From contig JADHZB010002083.1 of assembly GCA_015657535.1 (NCBI GenBank), positions 4,419-16,311 on the forward strand: a DNA stretch of 11,893 nucleotides. The letters run 5' to 3'. Made by a program: the position numbers and the translations under genes. Positions 1 to 8,000 of the stretch are shown piece by piece; within the stretch, counting starts at the first letter, position 1; the number at the start of each line of letters is the position of its first letter. This DNA comes from Nephromyces sp. MM_2019. Taxonomy: Eukaryota; Apicomplexa; Aconoidasida; Nephromycida. A model generated the notes under the pieces. That model had not been told where the DNA came from. It did no database searches and saw only the letters and a list, made by a program, of their open reading frames with translations.

Positions 1-90
1 TCACTGGTAAGTAGGAGATTCACTGGTAAGTAGGAGATTCACTGGTAAGCAGCAGACTCACTATCAAGCATTGCACACTCACTATTAAAG
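1..90. repeat. 19-bp tandem repeat inside the MoaE intron
   Basis: The unit tcactggtaagtaggagat occurs twice exactly (1-19, 20-38). A third copy with changes at its end follows (39-57), then a diverged 21-bp copy (58-78) and a partial copy (79-90). Copies decay from left to right, so the array probably extends beyond the left edge. Confidence 0.9.
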
Positions 91-112
91 TACACACACA
101 CATAGTACCTAC
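1..112 (-). other. Start of intron 1 of the MoaE gene (runs off the left edge)
   Basis: Read on the minus strand, the sequence begins with GTAGGTACTATG followed by TG repeats and the tandem repeat at 1-90. The MoaE frame continues open only as low-quality sequence (Tyr/Val/Cys from TG codons). The acceptor and next exon are not in the window. Confidence 0.7.
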
Positions 113-416
113 CAAATGAACCAACGGGGCAAGACCCTAGTTTGTGTTCAACGGCAATCTTTGAGATAAGAGGATAGTCTCTAAGCACCTCATCACAAGC
201 CTGGCCAATCTTTTGAGAAGCCATCTCTTCATAACCCTCGTAGATGAGGGTTTGCACTTCCTTCGTCTTGGCGGTTACCCTTGTCATACCAATGAAGGTT
301 GAAATAGCCCCACATTTCGGGTCAGATACCGCTGCTATTGCCCTGTTCACATCCAGGGTTTTGTCGGTTAGCAGTACACAACGCAAGTCCGAAGGTGGGG
401 GCGCTGAAGACGCCAT
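113..416 (-). CDS. moaE: Molybdopterin synthase catalytic (large) subunit, MoaE/MOCS2B/CNX6 type, first exon (partial gene)
   Basis: In this family the MoaE subunit works with the small sulfur-carrier subunit MoaD/MOCS2A to convert cyclic pyranopterin monophosphate (precursor Z) into molybdopterin, usually in the cytosol. The exon encodes 101 residues plus one base. Family landmarks seen in order are VSDPKCGAISTFIGMTR (residues 30-46; family pattern GAxxxFxGxxR), YEGYEEMA (59-66) and EHKLGSCPVG (90-99; family pattern HRxGxxPVG). The N-terminus before residue 20 is short and Ala/Ser/Pro-rich, with no clear targeting signal. The ATG at 416 has A at -3 and G at +4, a good initiation context. The exon should end at 113, where GTAGGT (112-107) is a fitting donor; GTACTA at 108 is an alternative. 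Reading on leaves the family pattern and enters AC/TG repeat. The catalytic lysines lie in the C-terminal part, outside the window. Family assignment is firm from motifs; exon end is moderately sure. Confidence 0.88.
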
Positions 417-450
417 TCTACTGACTTCCTGGACACGGATTCATAGATAT

Positions 451-556
451 TAGCACCTTAAACTAGACAAGCTATTGATCTTAAGCTAGTTCGATTAATC
501 ACCTTAAAATCACCTTAAGCTAGTTAAACTAACCATCTTAAGCTGGTCAAACTGTA
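451..556. repeat. Degenerate CTTAAGCTAGTT repeat cluster in the 5' flank of the MoaE gene
   Basis: About five related units follow each other: 451-468 (caccttaaactaga), 477-499 (cttaagctagttcgattaat), 500-510 (caccttaaaat), 511-533 (caccttaagctagttaaac) and 534-556 (catcttaagctggtcaaac). CTTAAG occurs three times. The cluster lies 35-140 bp upstream of the MoaE start codon, where promoter or 5' UTR would be expected. A regulatory role is only a possibility; it may be a decayed tandem repeat. Confidence 0.7.
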
Positions 557-939
557 GGGGAAAATGCAGTGATGAGCTTCGGAAACAGTGTAATAGGAGT
601 GGAGAGAAAAAGGTTAAAAAGTTTAAACATGTGGATAGGAGAGAGTCAAAAGCCTTTTAAAAATTAAAGGCAAAAAATGCTCGTGAAATGTATGTAAGTA
701 TTAACCACGCTGTGCAGCGTCTTCACATACAGAAAAGCGCTAAAAAACTGATTAGTCTGGGGAAAAGGCCTTACTCAGGGAAGGAAAGTAGAGAATTTTC
801 CAGCAAAATGCGTTTTAGGTTTTTTGGCAACGAAAAAACCAGCGAATTCCACCTAAAAAACTGGCAGCACACACCAGCAAAATGAATTAGAGATTCTTTA
901 GTGCCCACGGATAAAACTATAAGAAAGGGTGGAGGGGGA
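557..939. other. Intergenic, no gene recognised
   Basis: This is purine-rich sequence on the plus strand with many aaaa and gagag runs, grading into a G-rich stretch (ggtggagggggaggagg, about 929-945). Open frames here have no recognisable domain and are short. No tRNA or repeat was seen. Confidence 0.5.
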
Positions 940-1350
940 GGAGGAAGTGAAGAAACGTGTGTGCGCGGAAAAACACCGAAAAAAGTGCGTGTGTGGGCGG
1001 AAAAAAACAATTCAAGTAGAGTAGACAAGGGAAAACTTCAAAGGTATGTGTGTATGTGGTCGAAAAGACTGAAAATTTATGCAGGAAAATGATACCAATA
1101 CATGTATAAACAGGTGAAGACATCGAAAAATTTACGTGTGTGTGTGCAAAAAAACTCACGTCAAGTAGTGCGTGAGGGAAACCACGTCAATATATGCAGG
1201 TGAAAACTTCAAAAAATCCACGTATGTGTGTACGAAAAAAAACTCACGTCAAGTAGTGTGTGTGTGTATGTGGAAACTCACAATCAGCATGTGCGTATGG
1301 GAATCACAATCAACAAGTGCATGTGCGCGAAAAAACTCACAATCAATAAG
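940..1350. repeat. Degenerate minisatellite with a period of about 86 bp
   Basis: The clearest pair of units starts at 1111 and 1197. Both begin with caggtgaa, run through a gaaaaa-then-acgt-TG block and reach actcacgtcaagtagtg (about 1154-1170 and 1242-1258). An older unit starts near 1026 (gggaaaacttcaaaggtatgtgtg). A still more diverged one lies at about 940-1025 and carries the cousin motif aattcaagtagag. After 1275, shortened copies with actcacaatca continue to about 1350. Reading frames crossing this region are repeat translations rather than genes. Confidence 0.75.
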
Positions 1351-1660
1351 TGCACCACATTCATTTCATATAAACCTGAAAATCTCATAGAGATAGAGTC
1401 AAGAAACTACAAACTACTAAGTAAACCTCAGAGGCTTGAGAAACTTCAGCTTAAAGCGAAAGCAGCAGTTTTTGGGGAAAATCAAAAAGCACTGCCTTTG
1501 AGGCAGCATGAAGCCACGCATGCTTACCTTCAAAAAAGCATAGCAAAAAGAGCGGAAGTAGGAGGTTGTGCGTGCGCACACACAACCACAGAAGACTAGC
1601 AATGCTGAGACAGGTATGGGGAAATAAGAGACAGGAGATAAGTTAGACACTAGGTAGAAC
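1351..1660. other. Intergenic, unrecognised open stretch
   Basis: The TG bias is absent and plus-strand frame 1228-1599 stays open, giving a Lys/Gln/Leu-rich 60-residue stretch from about 1380. I recognise no domain, and the frame starts inside the minisatellite. There is no convincing splice pattern. It could be a lone exon of an unknown gene, but chance is the simpler reading. Confidence 0.3.
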
Positions 1661-1674
1661 TGTGAGTAGAAGCA

Positions 1675-2170
1675 CAGAGAGTGTGTGTGAGTCTTTGTGC
1701 GGGTATGTGTATGTGTGTTTGCGTTTGTGTGTGCGTGTTATCTTGTGTGTCGGTGTTATATTCGGTGTGTGGTATCTTCTGCGTCAATGTTATTTTCCGT
1801 GTGTGGATGAAAAGTGATGGAATTTGCAACTGCACACATTTATGCATCAAAGTCCATGTGTGTGTGCATTTTATTTATGCACCTTATGTGTCTGCATGTG
1901 CATGTCTTCTTGGAGGTCATTAGCAATCTATCCAGATATGTGTGTGGATGTGTCCGAGCTTCGCGTGTACCAAGAGTATCATGCTGTCAGTTTGCTAGTC
2001 CTTGAGCCATGTGTGCGTATAGACATTTCAGTGACATTATCCCTGTAGTAATTCAGACTTTATCTTCTGCCTGGTGTGCGTGCAAGCGTGCAATGTGTGT
2101 GAATACACTAGGCTCAGCAACTTTTGATAGAGCTAAAGGATTAAGCTAAGCTTTTGTGTGTGTGTGCCAA
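1675..2170 (+). repeat. TG-rich tract on the plus strand
   Basis: Interrupted (TG)n with gtgtgcgtg and gtgtatgtg variants occupies 1679-1770 and recurs at 1855-1900, 1937-1952, 2078-2102 and 2154-2167. Open frames across it consist of Cys/Val/Met from TG codons and are not believable proteins. The texture matches the AsnRS introns further right. Confidence 0.8.
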
Positions 2171-2670
2171 TCTCTATCATCTAGTGATTCCCATCCTCCT
2201 GAGAGGGCTCAAATGTATGAGCTGCATAAAAGAGCTAAATTTAGTGGCTTTTCCCTCTTCTCTCTCAGATCTAGCAAAGCGAAGAGAAGATAATTTTCAT
2301 GAGGCTTGTCTCTACGCCTAGCCTATGGAAAGCTAGAAAATCGCCTATTCTTCCTCCTCGATAAAAGCGGAATTTATACATTCGTGTTGAGAAGAGAAGA
2401 GAAAACTATTAAAGAGTATACTAAATGAAGATCTTTCTGGGGAGTATCTTTGTGTTGCGAAACGCTTGTGTGTGCTTTATCTAGTGGTAGAAGAGGGAAT
2501 AGCATCATCATAAGTGAGGTTGTGTGTGTGTGTGTAACCAAACGAGATGCTGTGCATGTGTAACCAAACGAGTGATTGTGTGTGTTTTTTTTTCGTGGGT
2601 TTACGCCACCGTCACGTGTCCGTGTGCTGTGTGTGTGTGTACCTCACCTGCAGGGGCTGGCTCCACCATC
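2171..2670. other. Intergenic, mixed sequence with TG runs
   Basis: No gene is recognised. A 16-bp direct repeat, tgtgtaaccaaacgag, occurs at 2531-2546 and 2557-2572, beside a pure TG run at 2520-2535. A short plus-strand frame ending at about 2292 (DSHPPERAQMYELHKRAKF) looks more protein-like than its surroundings but has no recognisable domain or splice partner. Confidence 0.4.
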
Positions 2671-3800
2671 ATGTGTGTGTGCGCCCACCACGTATAATTC
2701 GTTTTCGCATAATCCGAGATTCCTTATTACCTTGTGTTCGCACACCCTACGTCAATAAATGACGTTATTTTTATCGAATTTTAACGTTATTTTGTGTGAA
2801 GAAAGCAGAGTTTGCTTCTTCTTCCACTGTGGAACATTCTGTTTCTTTATAAAAATAAAAAACGTATACAACTAAATGATTTAAAAAAACATCTAAAAAC
2901 ATAGAAAATGATTTTAATTCCTTAAAATCTCCTCTTCATGATCCGTGGAAAAGAAGCTTTTTTCCTTATTTTTTTGATAAAACTTCGTCATGACGGCGTT
3001 TTCGCTGTCTAATGCTCAAAAGCGACGCTCTTCTTCTTCGTTCTAATGGAGAAGAACCTACTTTGAAACTTTGAACTTCCTTAATACGTCAAGCTTGTAT
3101 GTACACCGATAGTTTAGCTACTAATAAAGCCCTAAAAATGCAAAGAAAAAGCCATCCCAAACAATTTTTTTCCCTCTTTTTTACAGTTTTTTTCATTTAT
3201 TTCTGGGAACTTCTTTAGCTATCTATTCTTATACCTTCAAGACTCTCTAAACAACTTCCTCCAAAATCCAGAACCTTTATTTTTTTTTAGATTATCAAAG
3301 CTTCCGATGCTGAACAAGAAGTCTTTGAGCATTTTTGTTGCTAGATGTAACCCTCATTTACTTTATGTGTTAACTATATCTTCGAAGATTGAAGAATCGT
3401 TCACCTTAACGCTATTCTTGTCTTCAACACTTAACTCCTCATACTTTTTTCTTACGCGCCCTCGTGGTGAGAGTATATTTTGGGGGGAAGGTGTTTGTTC
3501 CAGTATATATATTATTTGCTGCTAATTTTTTGCTATCTTCTGCTGAAAATGCTCCTGGTTAAAGCCGGTTCTTGTAGAGAATTATGGTGTGGGTGTGATA
3601 TAATGCAGTATTTGGAAGATAAAAGGCGAGATGTGCGAAGATATCAGGAAAACCATTAGCTTCTCATTCTGAAGGCAACTAGTCAATTGCTTGTCTGCAT
3701 ATATCAGGGGAGCTGCTTGAATCAGGCGACAAGCTTTCTCGTTGGTAAGCACAGGCAGTCTTACTAAGCATCAACAGTCTCAATGTGAACCTACAGCGCA
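2671..3800. other. Intergenic AT-rich stretch, no gene recognised
   Basis: This sequence is AT-rich with many T and A homopolymers, especially at 2760-3300. TG repeats are absent, in contrast to both sides. The plus-strand open frame at 3307-3525 is Leu/Ser/Phe-rich with no domain. No RNA gene was seen. Confidence 0.5.
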
Positions 3801-3805
3801 TTCTC

Positions 3806-3833
3806 CCGATAAACCGATAAACCGATAAACCGA
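3806..3833. repeat. Short tandem repeat (ccgataaa)x3.5
   Basis: Three exact copies of the 8-bp unit ccgataaa (3806-3813, 3814-3821, 3822-3829) are followed by ccga. The array lies about 370 bp upstream of the AsnRS start codon. Confidence 0.95.
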
Positions 3834-3850
3834 CATTCCTCACCCTGAAA

Positions 3851-3920
3851 TTCCCATCCCCCAAATTATCTATCCACCCCCCCCTCCACCCCTATTCTCC
3901 CTCTCCCCACCCATTCCCCA
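3851..3920. other. C-rich block with quadruplex potential on the minus strand
   Basis: Runs of three to nine C occur throughout. At 3899-3919 the runs ccc, cccc, ccc and cccc are separated by 3, 1 and 3 bases, which matches the canonical G-quadruplex spacing on the minus strand and an i-motif on the plus strand. It lies about 285-350 bp upstream of the AsnRS ATG, so it could be part of the promoter. This role is inference from position. Confidence 0.6.
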
Positions 3921-4204
3921 ATAAACCATCGTTTAATAAGCATGAATGCCTTCCAGATTAAAATTAACCACTTTTTCTCAGAGATCACTCAGAATGGATG
4001 TGTAAGCAGTGAAAATTGCTCCTTCCTTTGGTTATCACATCTTCTGTTCAGCATGCTAGGAAATCAGAAGATGATATCTTCGCACGAAAGCTTCCCAAAT
4101 TCCAGAGACCTTGTTTCTGAGTAGACTTTCAGTGCGTTAAGACCCTTTGCAGACCTTCCTCTACCCCTGTAACGCTTGAAGACGCTTTTTTGAGTTCGCA
4201 ATCG
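3921..4204 (+). other. Upstream flank / 5' UTR of the AsnRS gene
   Basis: The AsnRS frame is open upstream to a stop at 4118-4120 but contains no in-frame ATG before 4205. A possible splice acceptor (ctttgcag, ending 4152) would allow a 5' non-coding exon. The separate plus-strand frame 3942-4124 has no recognisable domain. Confidence 0.4.
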
Positions 4205-5075
4205 ATGAAGGGGTTGCTGTGCTGGAGGAGCTTCGATTCCTCAACAACACAGCTGTGTGCTCGGTGGTTTTTACTTTTGTTGAAGCTTCAGATTATAGGC
4301 TTTTTTCTCTATGAATCTTTGAGTTTTAAAGGCTTTGCCCCTCTCTTTTTTCGAGGTAGCACTTCGATCCTGAGTTCACCTAGGCTTATTCCTTTTGCAT
4401 CTTCTTCGATAGTGCATGCGCAACACACACACTTGTGTAGAGCAGTCAAAGGTTCTGCTAGTGAAAAGTTTTTGCACAAACAGTTTGAGCCTTGGAAGCC
4501 TCCAGTGAACGCTTTTTGTGCATGTTCTTCATCAGATCTACCCTCAGTAGCTAAGGATGAAGAAGAGCATTCAACTTCACTCCCTTGTTTAATGAAGCTG
4601 CCGCTCAGATGGAGAAAGTCTTCCCATCAGTTGCCTTCACGCACTAGGCTGCATCTTCATCAGCTTCTCTACGCTCCAAAATGCCTTCAGCTTTGCTCAG
4701 TTTCAGGCTATTTGCAGCCACAGAAGAGGAAGAAGAAGGAGGGTTGCTTCTCATTGGCTGCTCTAGAAGAGCTTCATCCTCTTCATATTCAAGAAACGCA
4801 GTCTTCAGAGAGGCTTGAGCTACGTCATAAGTATGGTAGATCCTCCTTTTTTGATCCTTTCGGATGGCAAAAAGCTTTTTTTTCTTTGTATTCTCCCTTA
4901 AGACCTCCCTCATTGCCCTGTATGAGGTCTTCTTTGCAGCTTTTAAAGAGCAATCACACTATATGTATGCGTGGAAGTGGAGCTCTTAGGGCTTGCTCAT
5001 TGAGAGGAACTGAAGGTCTTAGTTCTGAAACAAGAGTAGGCTCTGAGAGTTGGTGGAGGACTGCAAAAAAAAAGG
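4205..5075 (+). CDS. AsnRS exon 1: N-terminal targeting leader
   Basis: The exon encodes 290 residues plus one base. The first ATG in frame is at 4205; its context is weak (T at -3). A hydrophobic core, [16 protein letters not shown] (residues 21-36), follows a short basic start and looks like a signal peptide or anchor. It is followed by [14 protein letters not shown] and a Ser/Arg/Lys/His-rich, acid-poor stretch, as in bipartite leaders to complex plastids. The rest is rich in Ser, Leu, His and Lys with no enzyme domain. The exon ends at the strong donor G|GTAAGTGAG. Its phase 1 end joins exon 2 exactly (G + AT = Asp). It could instead be a separate gene, since the frame reaches a stop at 5083. 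Confidence 0.6.
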
Positions 5076-8000
5076 GTAAGTGAGACTGCTTGTGGCTTCG
5101 TCTGATCAATGCAGGTGAAGTGTGTGCGTTGCGTGAGCTAGCGGATGAATACGGTAATGTTTCGTGTTGGTCTTTGTTGTTATGTGGCTCTACATCGCTT
5201 TCACTACTCTCTTACTCTCTCGCTTTGTTTCTCGCTCTCGCTCTCCGTTGAAGGTATGCTCATCGCTCTTTGCTGAAGGAAGCTCTCCCTGTATCATGCC
5301 CATTTTACTCGCTTTCTATAGCTGTACGCTTCCGTAGCTGCACACACAGGAAGTAGCAGTAGGGATTAATCTGCTCTTCTCGAGAGGATTAATCACCGTG
5401 AGTATTCGCAATCTTCACCTTTTAAGGGTTAAAGATTATGTGTATGCTGTGGCTTTTAAAGCTTGAAAATTGCTGGATGTCTCGGTAGTGTGAATTTCTG
5501 TGTGTTTGCTTTGATATGAGAAGTTTTAGGCTTTTTCATATGTGAATTGCGAATACAAAGACGTCCTCTGCACAATTTTACATTATGTGTGTCTTCTGCA
5601 GTGCTTGTAACTATGTGTTTGTGTGTGTGTGACTTGCGTGTGTTTATACACACAAAGCACTAATATTTGAAGCGACTTTTCAATTAGTTAACCCAAGAAT
5701 CCTCCACCTGACACTTCGTTAGTCAGTGCCCATCAGACTCTCAAGCATTAACACTCCCCCTTTGCAGTAAGTCTAATAGTTACAGCGCTACCACCACCCC
5801 CCTTTGGGTAATTAAATCACCCCCGTTTTGGCGCTGTAGTTCTGATACCACCCCCTTTGTGTTGGGGAGTGCTACCCCCACCCCCCAATGGAAACCCCCT
5901 CTCTTAACCCCGAGTGTTTCCAACCCCTCCACTTACCTTTTGCTTCTTTACCCTGCAGCGACTATATTTACTCCTCTCAAGTCACCACACGAGCAAAAGG
6001 GAGGGAACCACCTCCAGCCCCCCCCCATATTCTATATGGTTTCTCTGCTCCTCGAGCTATGCCTCTGCTGACTTGCTGGTGCACCACCAAAATATCTCAA
6101 ACTATCCTGCTCCACAAACACACACGCAAGCTATTACTTACAGACTCTTACTTCATCTAAGCACTGTATACTGACTCATATATGCGTGTATACTTACTAA
6201 CTCACCAACATATGAACTAAGGCACTAGCATGCTAACTAACTGACTCGCCGACTAACTACTAGCACACACTAGCTCTCTCACCAACTAGCTCTCACATTA
6301 GTTTGCACACTAGCACTCAGACTAGCTCTCACACTAGCTAGCAAAATAGTACTCACACTAGCTAACAAACCAACTAACCAACCAATTAACACATTAGCTA
6401 ACATACTGATTAACACACAAACAAGCTAACTACCCAACGCACTATCAACTCCCCCAGGAACCCCCGACATACCCCTCCAACCCACCATCCCCCAAAACCC
6501 TCTATATGATAACACCCTCCCCTCTTTCCTCAGATGATCGTGTGAGGATATCAGCGCTTCTCAAGCTTCAAAGCTTCAATGATCTCCACAGGGTATGCGG
6601 ATGGGTGAAGAGTGTGCGGAGAGCTGCCAAGGACTGTGTGTTGTTTCTACAGTTAAATGATGGCTCATCGCCTCAATCGCTACAGATAGTAGTTACTGAC
6701 TCATTCCCTGGTTTTTCTGCCTTAAAGCAGTGTGTGTGCACTGGGTGTTCTATGGAGGTGGTGGGAACTTTGAAGAGGAGTAGGGGCAGGGGACAATTGA
6801 TGGAGCTCCTAGTAAGCAGTAGAGATGAGGGGCATGAAGCAGTTGTCTTAGGTGCTGTACATGCAGAGTTCAGGGGGGAGAATGAGAATTTATCTGAGGG
6901 AGTAAAGGGGGGGTTTTGGGTAGAAAAAGACGAAGAGGAGGGAAATAGAAAAGACGCTTTTTTAGCGGTTTCTCAGCAGGAAGAGGGGGGGAAAGGCGGC
7001 TTTTTACAAGAATCTCATCAGGAAGATGAGAAGGGAGAGGGAATTAGTTACCTTGAAGAAGATGGAGCAATTCTAGTGGAGGATAAGGGAAAAAGTTATG
7101 AAAAGGTGGGGGGAATAAGCGACGAAAACAACGGAATCAGCGATTTGGATTATTTGCCGAGCAAACTGCGTGATCTAGAGCCTTCTCTTTGGCAGAAGCA
7201 ACCAGAAAAATCTAGTAAAGAGGAGGGAGGGGGTGTGCGTACGTTGAAAAATTCACTGCAAACATCTTTTCTTCCTGATGGTTCAATGATATATGGTGGA
7301 ATTTGGCTTGTGATTGGTGGATTTCATTGTATATAGCAATGCGAGGATATAGAGAAGGGAATAGGAGTCGAAAAAGGGAGAGAATAAGGCAAAAGATTGG
7401 GGTATATACACTCTGATCTGGCGATTGGAGGTTTTTGTGTGTGTGTGTGCGTTATTACTGATGCTAGCTGGTATTTTTGTGAAGAAGGAGTTGAGAAATT
7501 TAGAGTTGAAGGCGACTGGGCGAGCTTACCATATCCAGCATGTTATGATGCGTGATGTAGAGGAGGTTCTCTAGTGGTGTGTGGGTGTGTGTGTATTGGT
7601 TTTCTTGGGTATGTGGGCGCCCCGTGGGTCGGTGTGTACGTGGGTTTGTCTGTGTGTGTGAGTGTGCCAGTGTTCGTCTGTGTGTGTGAATGTGGAGGCG
7701 TCTGTCTGTGTGTGAATCTTTGTGTTGTATATGTGCGTATTTCTGTGCATTTCGTTGTGTGCTTGTAGGAAGACTCTGAAAAGATTTGCTTTATCGCTGA
7801 AAATCGCAGTATTTCATATTTATTTAAGCTTAAAGCCTGCAAAACTAGCGTAAAACTGGAAATTTGTTTGCAATTTCTGTTTTTTGGAGGTTTGCTTCCT
7901 TCTCTTCCTCCTCTTGCTCCTCTTTGACTCCTCATTTTCGCATTTTCTCCTCCTCTTTCTCAATGTTTTTGCTCGTTCACTGGCTCCTCATCTTTAGCTC

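Larger units (their letters stand above)
5076..6533 (+). other. AsnRS intron 1 (1458 bp)
   Basis: It starts GTAAGTGAG and ends in a long pyrimidine tract, ccctcccctctttcctcag. From left to right it holds CTCTCG-type pyrimidine repeats (about 5195-5250), TG-rich sequence (about 5490-5650), a C-rich part (5750-6030) and a CTAAC/ACTAGC repeat field (about 6165-6440). No further exon is required by reading phase. Confidence 0.6.

Noticed and set aside
1..90. CRISPR array.
   Set aside because: The units are adjoining 19-bp tandem repeats without spacers, inside a eukaryotic intron.
244..453. Plus-strand open frame antisense to MoaE exon 1.
   Set aside because: It is a shadow of the MoaE coding strand, which has clear family motifs.
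1681..2048. Three overlapping plus-strand open frames in the TG tract.
   Set aside because: They translate as Cys/Val/Met/His repeats, the expected result of TG repeats in any frame.
3942..4124. Plus-strand 60-codon frame just upstream of the AsnRS start.
   Set aside because: No domain, ends before 4205 in the same neighbourhood without a usable phase link, and is of a length expected by chance.
4190..4204. TTG at 4190 as the start of exon 1.
   Set aside because: Eukaryotic nuclear genes rarely start at TTG, and an ATG follows five codons later at 4205 directly before the signal-peptide-like stretch.
4644..4913. Minus-strand 89-codon frame inside AsnRS exon 1.
   Set aside because: Its composition mirrors the opposite strand and no domain is visible. 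The plus-strand frame is longer and joins exon 2 in phase.
7543..7935. 130-codon minus-strand frame.
   Set aside because: About half is Thr/His/Pro from AC repeats and the whole lies inside AsnRS intron 2.
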